Below, one piece after another: positions 26,031 through 35,522 of a DNA stretch of 64,000 nt; within the stretch, counting starts at the first letter, position 1; every line of letters begins with the position of its first letter. The stretch comes from Sorangiineae bacterium NIC37A_2 (GTDB taxonomy: Bacteria; Myxococcota_A; Polyangia; Polyangiales; Polyangiaceae). The notes under the pieces were generated by a model. That model saw only the letters and a program-made list of their open reading frames with translations. It was not told the origin of the DNA and did no database searches. The translations under genes were made by a program, and so were the position numbers. The stretch is from positions 7,264-71,263 of the forward strand of contig NASX01000016.1 of NCBI GenBank assembly GCA_002085155.1, in the 5' to 3' direction.

Positions 26031-26726
26031 GTGAGCGTTCAAGAAGCCCTCGAAATGCAGAAGCGGCGGATCCGGCAGGCGCTCGAGCGATCGGCTCGAG
26101 CGCCGGGCGCCGCGCGACTGCTCGCTGTGTCGAAGAAGCAATCGGTGGAGGCCATACGTGAAGCGTACGCGGCGGGCCAGCGCGACTTTGGAGAAAACTA
26201 TGCGCAGGAGCTCGTGCAGAAGGCGGAAGAGCTCCGGGACCTTCCCGAGCTTCGATTGCACATGATCGGCCACCTCCAGTCGAACAAAGCGAAGCTCGTC
26301 GTCCAAACGGCCCATTCAATCCAGAGCGTCGACTCGATCTCGCTGGCGAAGGAGCTCAACAAACATGCTCGCGACAAGCGCCCCGGGCACCTTCCGAAAC
26401 TCGAGGTCTTGATCGAAGTGAACATCGGCCGCGAACCCCAAAAACACGGCGCTCTGCCCGAGGATGTGCCGGCGCTCGTGGCGGCGATCCGTGAGCTTCC
26501 GCATCTCACGCTCAAGGGGCTCATGTGCATCCCGCCCGCCGCTGACAGCGCCGAGGAGAGTCGCCCCTTTTTCCGCGCCATAGCTGAGCTTCGCGCCGAG
26601 CTCGGGGGAGAGGCGGCGCTCCCGGAGCTCTCGATGGGCATGAGTCAGGACGCGGAGGTCGCGGTCGAAGAAGGGGCCACCTGGGTCCGGATCGGCACAG
26701 CCATCTTTGGCGCCCGCCCTGCCTGA
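26031..26726 (+). CDS. yggS: YggS-family pyridoxal-phosphate homeostasis protein
   Basis: A 231-residue PLP-binding protein (YggS/PROSC, alanine-racemase-like barrel), which controls free PLP and amino-acid balance in the cytoplasm. Signature blocks: LLAVSKKQ with the PLP lysine, DFGENYAQELVQK, LHMIGHLQSNK, VLIEVNIGREPQKHG, LMCIPP and LSMGMSQDAEVAV with the final VRIGTAIFG phosphate-binding turn. GTG at 26031 is chosen because GGAGG ends 5 bases before it; an ATG at 26019 and a start at 26007 are in frame but poorly placed. Single-copy housekeeping gene. Confidence 0.92.
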   Translation: MSVQEALEMQKRRIRQALERSARAPGAARLLAVSKKQSVEAIREAYAAGQRDFGENYAQELVQKAEELRDLPELRLHMIGHLQSNKAKLVVQTAHSIQSVDSISLAKELNKHARDKRPGHLPKLEVLIEVNIGREPQKHGALPEDVPALVAAIRELPHLTLKGLMCIPPAADSAEESRPFFRAIAELRAELGGEAALPELSMGMSQDAEVAVEEGATWVRIGTAIFGARPA

Positions 26727-26888
26727 GAGAGCAACAAAAAAGCCGAGACGTCGCTCCGTCCAATTGACCCGGCCTCTGGGGATCGCTCTCGTGGGCGACC
26801 CGCTCGCGCCGAGCGAGCCGAGCGGCGTCCCATCGAGCCCCCTCGGCGGCGATGGGCGCCTGCGCGAAGTTCCGCTAAGAATTCCCGC

Positions 26889-28292
26889 GTGAAGCGCGCG
26901 AGCGGAACCAGCCAGGGGGGGCCTTCTCTCCTCGAGCATGCCGCCACGCGCCGCGGCGATCTCCCGAGTCCTCTCGCCGATCGGCTGCGGCCGCGCACCC
27001 TCGATGAGGTCGTTGGCCAGAAACACCTGCTCGGACCTGACTCGTTCCTCCGCCGCATCATCGCCGGCGATAGGCTCGTCAGCTTGATCCTGTGGGGTCC
27101 GCCGGGCGTCGGCAAGACGACGATCGCCGAGGTGATCGCCCATACGACGTCGCGCAGCTTCGTCAAAATGAGCGCGGTGCTCGGCAGCATCGCAGAGCTC
27201 CGCGAGATCGTGAGTCGCGCCGAGGAAGATCGGAAGTTCCGCGGCAAGGGGACGATCCTCTTCGTCGACGAGATCCACCGCTTCAACCGCGCCCAACAGG
27301 ACGCCTTCCTGCCGCACATGGAGAGCGGCACCATCACGCTGATCGGCGCGACCACGGAGAACCCCTCCTTCTCGGTGAACCGCGCCGTGCTCAGCCGAGC
27401 CAAGGTGCTCGTGCTCGAAGCGCTCAGCGACGACGATTTGAAGGGCCTCCTCTCTCGGGCGGTGCGCGATCCTCGCACCAAAGTCCACCCGGGACGCAGT
27501 TTCACCGAGGAAGCCCTCGGCGTCCTCGCGCGCGCCGCCGAAGGCGACGCGCGCCGCGCCTTGAGCCTCCTCGAGAACGTTCTTTCGTTCCTCGAGACCG
27601 AACCGAACGCGCCCGAAGTCGTCGGCCAGGACGAGCTTCGGAGCATGGCGGAAGGGGAGCTCCTCAAGGGCGGCGCGCTCCCTTACGACAAAAAGGGCGA
27701 TCAACATTACGGCGCCGCTTCGGCCTTCATCAAGAGCATGCGCGGGAGCGATCCCGACGCCGCGATTTATTACATGCTCCGCATGCTCGACGCGGGAGAA
27801 GATCCCGCGTTCATTTTGCGCCGGCTCGTCATCTTCGCGAGCGAGGACGTCGGAAACGCCGATCCTCGCGCGCTCCCGCTCGCTGAAAGCGCCGAGAGCG
27901 CCTATCGCCGGCTCGGCATGCCCGAGGGCATCTATCCGATGGCCCACGCTTGTCTCTATCTCGCCTCCTGCCCGAAGAGCGGCAGCGTCAAACAGGCGAT
28001 CGCTCGCGCCCGCGCCGCCATCGAAGAGAAGGGACCTTTGCCGATCCCGACCAAGCTCCTGAACGCTCCGACGGCGCTGCTTCGCGAGCTCGGTCACGGC
28101 AAGAACTACCGCTACGCTCACGACTACGCGGAAGGCTTCGTGCCGGCTGAGACCTACTTGCCTGAAGCGCTCGTTGGACGCCGCTTCTACGAGCCCACCA
28201 AACATGGCTTCGAGAGCCACATCGCCGAGCGCCTCGCCCGCATTCGCGCGAGCACCCCGGGCTCCGCCGACAGAGACGGGCCCGAGGAGTAA
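26889..28292 (+). CDS. rarA: RarA/MgsA replication-associated AAA ATPase
   Basis: A 467-residue clamp-loader-like AAA+ protein acting at stalled forks (MgsA/WRNIP1 family). It has Walker A GPPGVGKTT (70-78) and Walker B ILFVDEIHRFNRAQQD, with sensor 1 TLIGATTENPSF. The C-terminal tetramerisation and collar part has GDARRALSLLENV, YDKKGDQHYGAASAFIKSMR and IFASEDVGNADP. All are diagnostic. The start is GTG at 26889; the N-terminal LADRLRPRTLDEVVGQ is conserved. It converges with aconitase across only 11 bases. Confidence 0.95.
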   Translation: MKRASGTSQGGPSLLEHAATRRGDLPSPLADRLRPRTLDEVVGQKHLLGPDSFLRRIIAGDRLVSLILWGPPGVGKTTIAEVIAHTTSRSFVKMSAVLGSIAELREIVSRAEEDRKFRGKGTILFVDEIHRFNRAQQDAFLPHMESGTITLIGATTENPSFSVNRAVLSRAKVLVLEALSDDDLKGLLSRAVRDPRTKVHPGRSFTEEALGVLARAAEGDARRALSLLENVLSFLETEPNAPEVVGQDELRSMAEGELLKGGALPYDKKGDQHYGAASAFIKSMRGSDPDAAIYYMLRMLDAGEDPAFILRRLVIFASEDVGNADPRALPLAESAESAYRRLGMPEGIYPMAHACLYLASCPKSGSVKQAIARARAAIEEKGPLPIPTKLLNAPTALLRELGHGKNYRYAHDYAEGFVPAETYLPEALVGRRFYEPTKHGFESHIAERLARIRASTPGSADRDGPEE

Positions 28293-28303
28293 CGCGGTGC
28301 GCG

Positions 28304-31099
28304 TCAGTTCGCGCCCGGGCGCGCGAGCTGACGGAGGACGAAGGGCAAGATGCCCCCGTGGCGGTAATAGCTGACTTCGGTCGGCGTATCGATGCGGCAG
28401 CGGACGGAGAAGATGCGATCACCGCTCGCGTCCGCGACGCGCACCGTCAAGATCTGACCCGGCTCCACTCCGTCGGCGATGCCGAGAATGTCGAATCGCT
28501 CGAAGCCCGTCAGGCCAAGTGTCAGGCGCGACTCCCCCGGCAAGAACTCGAGGGGCAAAACGCCCATTCCGACGAGATTACTGCGGTGAATGCGCTCGAA
28601 GCTCTCGGCGATCACCGCCCGAACCCCGAGCAGCAGCGTGCCCTTCGCAGCCCAGTCGCGGGAGCTTCCCGTGCCGTACTCCTTGCCCGCGATGACCACG
28701 AGCGGAACTCCTTCGCTCCGATAGCGCTCGGCCACATCGAAGATCGTCTCGACAGGGCCGAGAGCGCCGTCCTGTCCAATGTGGCGCGAGAAGCTGCCCT
28801 CCGTGTCCGGAACGAGCAGGTTCTTCAGCCGGACGTTGCCGAAGGTTCCTCTCACCATCACTTCATGGTGCCCGCGCCGCGTCCCGTATTGGTTAAAGTC
28901 GCGAGGTTCAACGCCGCGCTCGCGCAGGTACCGTCCGGCGGCGCTGTCGACCTTGATGTTCCCGGCGGGGGAGATGTGATCGGTGGTGATCGAATCGCCG
29001 ACGAGAACAAGGCAGCGCGCCCCGGAGATATTCGGCGGGAAACTCGGCGTTTCGCGAGATAGAGCCTCGAAGAAGGGAGCCTTCGCGATGTAGGTCGAGC
29101 TCGCCTCCCATGCGAAACGATCCCCCTCGGGGACCTCTGTGGTCTGCCAAGCGGCCGGACCCGTGAACACGTCGCGGTACTTCTCCTCGAAGGCGTCGAG
29201 CGTGACGCTCGCGCGCACAGCCTGGCTCACCTCTTCGGGCGTCGGCCAGACGTCGCGCAGGTACACGGGCTGACCGGAGCTGCCGATGCCCAGAGGCTCG
29301 CTTTGAAGATCGATGTTCACGGTCCCCGCGAGCGCGTAGGCGACGACGAGCGGCGGCGAAGCGAGGTAGTTCGCGCGCACATCCGGCGAGATCCGGCCTT
29401 CGAAATTTCGGTTGCCCGAGAGGACCGAGACTCCGACCAGGTTCCCCGACTGAATCGCGCGGCTGATCGGCTCCTCGAGAGGACCCGAGTTCCCGATACA
29501 GGTCGTGCAGCCGTAGCCTACGAGATGGAAGCGAAGGGCCGCGAGATCGTCGAGGACGTCCGCCCGCCGCAGGTACTCGGTAACGACCTGAGACCCGGGC
29601 GCCAAAGAGGTCTTCACCCAAGGTTTCACTTGAAGCCCGAGGGCTCGCGCCTTCTTGGCGAGAAGACCCGCGGCGAGCATCACCGAGGGGTTACTCGTGT
29701 TCGTACAACTCGTGATCGCCGCAATCACAACGTCCCCGTGCCCGAGCGTGAACTTCGACTCTCGATCAGCGCTCGGTCCGAGATACGCGCCCTCGAGGTT
29801 CACGGGGATCCGCTTCTCAACCTCCGCGCGCGCTTCCTTCGAGAGGGACTCCGCTGTGCCGCCCTCGGCCCAAGCCGCCTCCTGTTCCTCGACCGCGACG
29901 GAGGCGAGCAGGGAGCGGCGCCAGGCCTTTTTCATGTCCGTGAGCGCGACCCGATCCTGGGGACGTTTCGGCCCTGCGAGTGAGGGAACCACCGTGCTGA
30001 GATCGAGGTGCAGCGTGTCCTTGAAGCGCGGGCGTGGGCTGTTATCAGTCCGGAACAGGCCCTGCTCTTTGTAATAGGTCTCGACGAGACGAACCTGAGC
30101 TTCGCTGCGCCCCGTCAGCCTGAGGTAGGCGAGAGTCTCCTGATCGACAGGGAAGTAGCCGATCGTCGCGCCGTATTCCGGCGCCATGTTCGCGATGGTC
30201 GCGCGGTCGGCCGCGGGCAACGAACTCAGGCCGCTTCCGAAGAACTCGACGAACTTCCCGACGACCCCCTTCTTCCGGAGCATCTCGGTAATCGTCAAAA
30301 CGAGGTCGGTCGCTGTCACACCGGGAGCCAGTTTTCCCTCGAGCTCGAACCCGACCACCTCGGGAATCAGCATCGAAACAGGCTGGCCGAGCATCGCCGC
30401 TTCCGCCTCGATGCCTCCTACGCCCCAGCCAACAACACCGAGCCCGTTCACCATCGTGGTGTGCGAATCGGTCCCGACGAGCGTATCTGGATACACAAAC
30501 AGCTCACCGTCCCGTTGTCGCCGGAACGCAACGGAGGCGAGATACTCGATGTTCACCTGGTGCACGATACCCGTGCCGGGAGGCACGACGCGCAGATTGC
30601 TGAAGGCACGCTGACCCCATTTGAGGAAACGATAGCGCTCACCGTTCCGCTCGAACTCGCGCCGCACGTTCTCTTCGAAGGAGCGGAGAAGCCCGAAGGA
30701 GTCGACCTGGACGGAGTGGTCGATCACCAGATCGACCTGTTCGAGGGGATTGATGCGCTTCGCATCGCCGCCCATCTCAACGATGCCGTCTCGCATCGAA
30801 GCGAGATCGACCAAACAGGGAACGCCTGTAAAGTCCTGAAGAAGGACGCGGGCAGGGACGAAGGGTATCTCGCTTTCCCCGACGTTTTTCGCGTCATATC
30901 CGGCAAGGCGCTCGATATGCGCCTGGGTGACGTTCAGTCCGTCTTCTTGGCGCAGGAGGTTCTCGAGCAGAATTCGAATCGAGCAGGGGAGCGTGTCGAT
31001 GTCCCCGAGGTTTTTCAGTCTGTCGAGTCGGAAGTAGCTGAACGTTTCGCCGCCGACTTCGAGCTTCGCCTTCGCGCCAAATGAATCGATGCTTGCCAT
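28304..31099 (-). CDS. acnA: Aconitate hydratase A
   Basis: A 931-residue aconitase of the AcnA/IRP group, interconverting citrate and isocitrate in the TCA cycle. The 4Fe-4S ligands are in SCTNTSNPSVML and GYGCTTCIGNSG. Substrate-site blocks include GTDSHTTMVNGLGVVGWGVG and GKEYGTGSSRDWAAKGT. Length is as expected. The frame extends 40 codons further, but ATG at 31099 (MASIDSFGAK) has GAGGT before it and matches the usual N-terminus. It is a separate transcription unit, with a 180-base leader and promoter region upstream. Confidence 0.96.
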   Translation of the reverse strand: MASIDSFGAKAKLEVGGETFSYFRLDRLKNLGDIDTLPCSIRILLENLLRQEDGLNVTQAHIERLAGYDAKNVGESEIPFVPARVLLQDFTGVPCLVDLASMRDGIVEMGGDAKRINPLEQVDLVIDHSVQVDSFGLLRSFEENVRREFERNGERYRFLKWGQRAFSNLRVVPPGTGIVHQVNIEYLASVAFRRQRDGELFVYPDTLVGTDSHTTMVNGLGVVGWGVGGIEAEAAMLGQPVSMLIPEVVGFELEGKLAPGVTATDLVLTITEMLRKKGVVGKFVEFFGSGLSSLPAADRATIANMAPEYGATIGYFPVDQETLAYLRLTGRSEAQVRLVETYYKEQGLFRTDNSPRPRFKDTLHLDLSTVVPSLAGPKRPQDRVALTDMKKAWRRSLLASVAVEEQEAAWAEGGTAESLSKEARAEVEKRIPVNLEGAYLGPSADRESKFTLGHGDVVIAAITSCTNTSNPSVMLAAGLLAKKARALGLQVKPWVKTSLAPGSQVVTEYLRRADVLDDLAALRFHLVGYGCTTCIGNSGPLEEPISRAIQSGNLVGVSVLSGNRNFEGRISPDVRANYLASPPLVVAYALAGTVNIDLQSEPLGIGSSGQPVYLRDVWPTPEEVSQAVRASVTLDAFEEKYRDVFTGPAAWQTTEVPEGDRFAWEASSTYIAKAPFFEALSRETPSFPPNISGARCLVLVGDSITTDHISPAGNIKVDSAAGRYLRERGVEPRDFNQYGTRRGHHEVMVRGTFGNVRLKNLLVPDTEGSFSRHIGQDGALGPVETIFDVAERYRSEGVPLVVIAGKEYGTGSSRDWAAKGTLLLGVRAVIAESFERIHRSNLVGMGVLPLEFLPGESRLTLGLTGFERFDILGIADGVEPGQILTVRVADASGDRIFSVRCRIDTPTEVSYYRHGGILPFVLRQLARPGAN

Positions 31100-31279
31100 G
31101 ATTGACCTCGATGGTGAGAGCTTTCTTTCACCCCCATTCATTCCACACGGAGTACGGGGAGTCGAGCGATCGAGCCCCTCTCCTTTCTCCGCCGAAACCG
31201 AGGATACACCGACCCCCACGCGATCCCGCGAGGAAAGTGGGGAAAGGTTGTGTGTAATGTGCGCTCTGTACGCGGAAGC

Positions 31280-32197
31280 TCAGGGAGAGAGCTCGCCGGG
31301 GAGCGGGATGAACTCGACCTCGTCCCCCGGAACAAGCGGGAATTCCCGGCGACGCCACTGCTCCTTGGCGGCGGCGATGCGCGCCTCAGAGCTCGAGACG
31401 AAGTTCCAGTCGATGAAGCGAGGAGCATCGAGGGCGTCACCGCCGATCAGCACCAGACGCGCTCCTGTTTCGCTCTCCACGCTGACCTCAGCGCCGCCCT
31501 TCACAATGACCAGATGGCCTGGCTCGATGGTCCGTCCGTCGATCACGAAGCTGCCCTCGATGCTGTACAAAGCGCGCTCTTCTGCGAAGGGCACCCCGAA
31601 GACTCCGCCGGGCTTGAGCTCGATGTCGAGGTAAAGGATCTCGGACAGAGTCGTGACCGCCGAACGGGCGCCGCCAAACTGGCCCACCACGACGCGCACC
31701 TTGAGGCCTTCGCGCTCGACGACGGGCAGCGCCGAGCTGTCATAGTGGTCGAATTTTGGCTCGCATTCCTCCTCCTCGAGGGGCAACGCGACCCAGAGCT
31801 GGAGCCCGTGGAGGCGCATCGGGCCCGCACCGGGAACCGGGCGTTCCGAGTGCACAATGCCTCGTCCGGCAGTCATCCAGTTCACCTCAGCGGGGCGAAT
31901 CACCTGCGCGAAGCCGAGACTGTCGCGATGAAAGACTTCGCCTTCGAAGAGGTAAGTCACGGTGGCGAGACCGATGTGCGGATGGGGTCGAACATTGATC
32001 CCTTCGCCGGGACCGAAATCATTCGGACCCATGTGATCGAAGAACACAAACGGTCCGACGTTACGCACCCGGGGGGTCGGAAACAGCCGACGCACCGTAA
32101 ACGTGTCGACCGGGCGCGGCCGGGGCTCGATGATGGCCTCGATCGGGCTCACTACGCGGTCCTCCGAGTCCAGCGACGCGTCATCAGGTCGTCTCAT
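31280..32197 (-). CDS. Pirin-family protein
   Basis: A 305-residue bicupin. The N-terminal pirin domain has the metal-binding motif RPHPHIGLATVTYLFEG with downstream HSE (GIVHSERP), and the C-terminal domain resembles the pirin C-cupin (PFAEERALYSIEGSFVIDG, GHLVIVKGGAEVSV). Some bacterial pirins have quercetin dioxygenase activity and others are regulators; the role here is unknown. ATG at 32197 is chosen (MRRPDDAS, GGGAGAG before it). The frame stays open for 62 more codons, but those belong to a decayed barrel gene, so the longer start would be a false fusion. Confidence 0.9.
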   Translation of the reverse strand: MRRPDDASLDSEDRVVSPIEAIIEPRPRPVDTFTVRRLFPTPRVRNVGPFVFFDHMGPNDFGPGEGINVRPHPHIGLATVTYLFEGEVFHRDSLGFAQVIRPAEVNWMTAGRGIVHSERPVPGAGPMRLHGLQLWVALPLEEEECEPKFDHYDSSALPVVEREGLKVRVVVGQFGGARSAVTTLSEILYLDIELKPGGVFGVPFAEERALYSIEGSFVIDGRTIEPGHLVIVKGGAEVSVESETGARLVLIGGDALDAPRFIDWNFVSSSEARIAAAKEQWRRREFPLVPGDEVEFIPLPGELSP

Positions 32198-32199
32198 CG

Positions 32200-32830
32200 C
32201 TCTCCCACATTGCCCCTCCTCCGCCATCTTGTGAAGCAAGATCCGCTCGAGAGGGGCGCAAAGGTCCTTTCCGACACGAGCACCAAACAAACGAACGAAC
32301 GGCTCGACCGCGATCTGCGTCAAGCCATAGAACACCGAGTAGAGCTGCATCGGCGCACGCGCCCCGACCATGAGCCTGTCCATCGCCGAGTAGGCGAGCC
32401 TAGCGCGGAGACGAGGACGAAACCCGAAGCTGCTCCATCCAATCCGAAGGCAATGTCGGGCTGGACATCGAGCGTTATGACGAGCTCCTTCAACGCGTCA
32501 AACTCGAAGCGAGCCGGAAAAACGAGATGTACTTGGTAGCGACACCACGATCCAGAGTCCCCTGCGCGTGCGCTCCGTCCCCATCGCCGACAAGCCAGTA
32601 CCCTTCGCTCCCATAGCCGAAGGTCATCTCAAAGTTCTTGTTCAGGCGAATTCCCGCACCAACCGTGAGCGTGACGAGATGTGTCGTAGCGTCGTCGCGC
32701 CTCCGCTTCCCCAAGAGTGAGCGACGGGGCGAGGAGCACGCCGACTGCGATCCTCAGACAAGGACCCCCGTACCCCACCGACCGATGATACGCGGAACTG
32801 CGCTCGGGCAGGATCGACCTCGGTGCATTC
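32200..32830 (-). pseudogene. Decayed paralogue of the beta-barrel gene at 6642
   Basis: Read on the minus strand from right to left, protein-like pieces continue from frame to frame: YGGPCLRIAVGVLLAPSLTL (to about 32712), then THLVTLTVGAGIRLNKNFEM (to about 32545), then YQVHLVFPARFEFDALKELV and SGFVLVSALGSP (to about 32385), then GARAPMQLYSVFYGLTQIAV and EPFVRLFG. The intact barrel protein has NLVHLVVPARLEYDV, STGFLFIFAPGAA and GLRLPLQFQSFGGDGTQVSL with EPYARFELG in the same order. So this is a relative broken by at least three frameshifts, with a shortened 5' part. Its last open frame runs into the pirin gene. Confidence 0.7.
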
Positions 32831-32901
32831 CCACATAACGGAGCTCTCGTTCTCAAGCCGCCAAGCCAAATGGCTGTCAGCGAAGTTGACCGCCTCTCTC
32901 G

Positions 32902-33435
32902 TTATGCCCCTTCATTCGCGATAGCAGCCGCCCCTCCGGCGCCACCTTCGCCGAGCGGCTGAAAGGAGGAGTTCGATTGACCGCAGCCTTGGGATCCATC
33001 AGTGTAGGTCACGCAGAACCGCTGCGCCATGGAGCGACGAGTCAGGTCGACTCGAAGTCCAGGGATGGACCAGCTCGCGTACCCAAGTGCTCTTGCTATC
33101 TCGTCAATGTCGCAGGTCACGCCGGTGGCATCGAATGTTCGCGCGTCGCCCTCGATGCCAGTGAGCGGGACTCCACTTTGACAGGCTGGAAAGGTGAGCA
33201 TGTAGCGTGCCGACATTTTCGCGATCGTCACCTCCGTCGCGAAAGCATTTGATCCCCGATTCCGAGTATGGGGACCCAGGCGACCGTCACCATAGAATAC
33301 CTCGCCCCCACTCCACCAATAGACCCCTTCGATAGGTGTCGGCTCAGGCGGCTTATCCCCCTCCGTTCGGCCGCAGCCCGATACCACCAACGAGGCGAGA
33401 GACGGCGCCAAGCAAGCTCTTCGGAACATGCTCAT
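32902..33435 (-). CDS. Small lipoprotein, short paralogue of the next gene
   Basis: A 177-residue lipoprotein with lipobox VVSGC (lipidated Cys21). Its body aligns along its length with residues about 30-185 of the 314-residue lipoprotein upstream: YWWSGGEVFYGDG, LTFPACQSGVPLTG, ARALGYASW, LRVDLTRRSMAQRFC, TDGSQGCGQS and the Gly-rich end GEGGAGG. Four cysteines are shared, probably forming two disulfides. Function unknown. Last gene of the five-gene minus-strand group, 46 bases after its paralogue. Confidence 0.7.
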   Translation of the reverse strand: MSMFRRACLAPSLASLVVSGCGRTEGDKPPEPTPIEGVYWWSGGEVFYGDGRLGPHTRNRGSNAFATEVTIAKMSARYMLTFPACQSGVPLTGIEGDARTFDATGVTCDIDEIARALGYASWSIPGLRVDLTRRSMAQRFCVTYTDGSQGCGQSNSSFQPLGEGGAGGAAAIANEGA

Positions 33436-33481
33436 GCTGCACTCTTACCTCCTATGTATCCATCTGCATGCGCGCCATGGC

Positions 33482-34426
33482 CTAGGGATCGACGAGCGGC
33501 GCGTCGACGATGAGATAATACGTATAGTCCTTCCCGCGCATCTCGGCTTTGAAATGCAGGTCCGTGCCGTTCAACTCAAATCGGTAGATCCAAGCCTGCG
33601 GAATCCCCACGTCCTCGCCTCCGTCGAATGACTGTCCGCAGCGAAGCGGCTCGCCATCGTAGCCGTTTTCGACGTAGCAATCGTAGCCAGCGAGGTAGTA
33701 GCGCCCGTCCTTCATTTCGTGAACGGTCCCGCTGATCCTGATGGAGCGAATGCTTCTCGAGTCTGGATCACACGCTTCGCCGGTTTCATCGAGTGCGGCG
33801 CACTGCCGCATGAGAGCAGCATCGGACTCGTTATCGAACCGCCACGCCCGAACGCTATCCGAGAAGTTGGCAAGCTTCGGATCAAGTCGACCGTTCGAGG
33901 CTCCACCTCCACCTCCGCTGCCCTCTCCTTCGAACGGAACGAAGACACCCGTCGCCTGAGCGCAGCCGACGGAACCATCAACTGAGGTTCCACACTCACG
34001 GTTTGCCAAAGATCGCCGCTTCAGGTCGATGTGAAGCGCCGTATAGAACCGCTCGGTGTAGCCGAGAGCTTTGGCTGCCTCTGTCGGCGCGCATTGTTCG
34101 CGATGAGCCGTGAAGACCTCCGAAAAATCCTCGTTGAGCGTGAGGGGTATCTCGTTGGTGCAGGCAGGAACGTCTAGGAAGTAGCGGTTCTCCCTTCGGA
34201 TGATGGAGCTCGAGTGAGTTAGGTTGCTCCCTCCCGTGAGCCTCGTCGGCAGACCTCCGGGAGAGTCATCCCTGAAAGCTACCTGTGCACCAAATCTCCA
34301 ATAATTCCCGTCAGCTCTCTGCTGATCATCTCCCTGGTCGAGCAACCCGCAGCCCGTCAAGCTCAGCGCATACAAACAACTCCATGACGCCTGAAGGGTG
34401 CGGTCTCTATTCACCGAAGGGCTCAC
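33482..34426 (-). CDS. Two-part lipoprotein, long paralogue
   Basis: A 314-residue lipoprotein with lipobox SLTGC (lipidated Cys26). Residues about 30-185 form the domain shared with the downstream gene (YWRFGAQVAFRDD, LDVPACTNEIPLTL, AKALGYTERF, LHIDLKRRSLANREC, GSVGCAQ, GEGSGGGGG). A second domain of 125 residues follows the Gly linker (DSVRAWRFDNESDAALMRQC, GYDCYVENGYDGEPLRCGQS, YTYYLIVDAPLV) and has its own cysteine pairs. No family was recognised. The start overlaps the preceding gene's end by 20 bases, indicating cotranscription. Confidence 0.7.
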   Translation of the reverse strand: MSPSVNRDRTLQASWSCLYALSLTGCGLLDQGDDQQRADGNYWRFGAQVAFRDDSPGGLPTRLTGGSNLTHSSSIIRRENRYFLDVPACTNEIPLTLNEDFSEVFTAHREQCAPTEAAKALGYTERFYTALHIDLKRRSLANRECGTSVDGSVGCAQATGVFVPFEGEGSGGGGGASNGRLDPKLANFSDSVRAWRFDNESDAALMRQCAALDETGEACDPDSRSIRSIRISGTVHEMKDGRYYLAGYDCYVENGYDGEPLRCGQSFDGGEDVGIPQAWIYRFELNGTDLHFKAEMRGKDYTYYLIVDAPLVDP

Positions 34427-35093
34427 TCAAAGAAACTTGTGTAAAAGGCATAACGCCGGGTAGATTTTTCAACGTCACGTCCCAGTAGGTCGGCTCGTTC
34501 AACGTCAGAGTCGCTTCGGCCTCAGGGTGGTCGCAGGGCTGAAGGGTCTGCGTCCAGCCGGTAGGTGCGTCAGCGTCATCATTCCCGTCCAGAGTCTCAG
34601 CGAAGAGCATCACGACTCCAGGAAGATAACCGGAGTCAACCAACGCTTGCGACGGCGGAACGTCGACTGGCTGCGGGTTGAACCATTCCCACTTGAAGGG
34701 AGCCGCGCCGACGAGTCCGTTCCCCTGGTAGGTCGGGGCATAGTTGAGTGTGACAATGACGTTTGCGTCCAGGAAGGAACACCGTGGATCCGGAACTTCC
34801 TCCGGAGTATGGCCCGCGCAGGTATTGATGCCGAATCCAGTCTGCGGATCCATCACCGTCGAGCTGCGACAAACTATCGCGTCTCCAAATGGGCAACCGT
34901 CACAGCAGTCCGAGTGCTCGTTGGCCACCGCGCCGCATTCGCACGCGACCTTCAGGTCCCCCTTGCTGAGCTTCGTACCGGGTTCCATGGCCTGTCGCGC
35001 ATCATTCGAGGAACAAAGCGGCGATTCCGTCACCTCACACCCCAGCACGAGAGCGCACCCCACAAGCACCTTCATCCCTTGGCTGAACTTCAT
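34407..35093 (-). CDS. Cys-rich predicted lipoprotein
   Basis: A 228-residue protein with lipobox LVLGC (lipidated Cys19). The N-terminal 100 residues contain a dense cysteine cluster (ACECGAVANEHSDCCDGCPF, ICRSS-like VCRSS, NTCAGH, RCSF) that must be disulfide-bonded or metal-bound. The rest is strand-rich with aromatic residues (FKWEWFNPQP, TYWDVTLKNLPG). Function unknown. It begins 12 bases after the preceding gene's stop, in the same operon. Confidence 0.65.
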   Translation of the reverse strand: MKFSQGMKVLVGCALVLGCEVTESPLCSSNDARQAMEPGTKLSKGDLKVACECGAVANEHSDCCDGCPFGDAIVCRSSTVMDPQTGFGINTCAGHTPEEVPDPRCSFLDANVIVTLNYAPTYQGNGLVGAAPFKWEWFNPQPVDVPPSQALVDSGYLPGVVMLFAETLDGNDDADAPTGWTQTLQPCDHPEAEATLTLNEPTYWDVTLKNLPGVMPFTQVSLSEPFGE

Positions 35094-35105
35094 CGTATTT
35101 ATCCC

Positions 35106-35522
35106 CTACTCAGAAAAATTGGCCATGATTTTGTTGCGTTCTCGCGAGAAGGCGCGACGAATCTCGGGGTCGCGAAAATGCCCCTCGGCTTGATCGAGGA
35201 CCTTCAAGACCTCCTCCCGGGCCGAAACTCGAACGAATGCGGCGCTCGGCCCCTCGGAAGAACCCTCCGCCATTTCGCGACTCACAGAGTCCGTACCAAG
35301 CTCCTCGTTCGGGTCTTTTTCGTTCGCGGTCGGCGCTAACGAAGAACGATCGACCAGTCGCTCGGAAGCAGAGCCAGCTCGGGCCGCCGGGACCTCGGGG
35401 GGCGAACTCGGAGACGCTGCCGCGCCAAAGTCGGACCGAGGCTTGACGTATGTGGCCAAAAGGAACGACACGAGCCCGAGAACGCCCACGCCGAGCCCCA
35501 ACAAGACGTGCGTTCTCTTCAT
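35106..35522 (-). CDS. Small single-pass membrane protein
   Basis: A 138-residue protein with one N-terminal membrane segment (HVLLGLGVGVLGLVSFLLAT) and no obvious cleavage site. A Ser/Pro/Ala-rich disordered stretch follows, then a charged helical C-terminus (SAREEVLKVLDQAEGHFRDP, FSRERNKIMANFSE). The start at 35522 (MKRTHV) overlaps the upstream stop as ATGA and is preferred over an ATG 12 bases earlier. Probably anchored in the inner membrane with the C-terminus outside. Function unknown. Confidence 0.65.
   Translation of the reverse strand: MKRTHVLLGLGVGVLGLVSFLLATYVKPRSDFGAAASPSSPPEVPAARAGSASERLVDRSSLAPTANEKDPNEELGTDSVSREMAEGSSEGPSAAFVRVSAREEVLKVLDQAEGHFRDPEIRRAFSRERNKIMANFSE

Noticed and set aside
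26316-28220. A 634-codon open frame antisense to rarA and yggS
   Set aside because: It covers two certain genes on the other strand and shows no motif.
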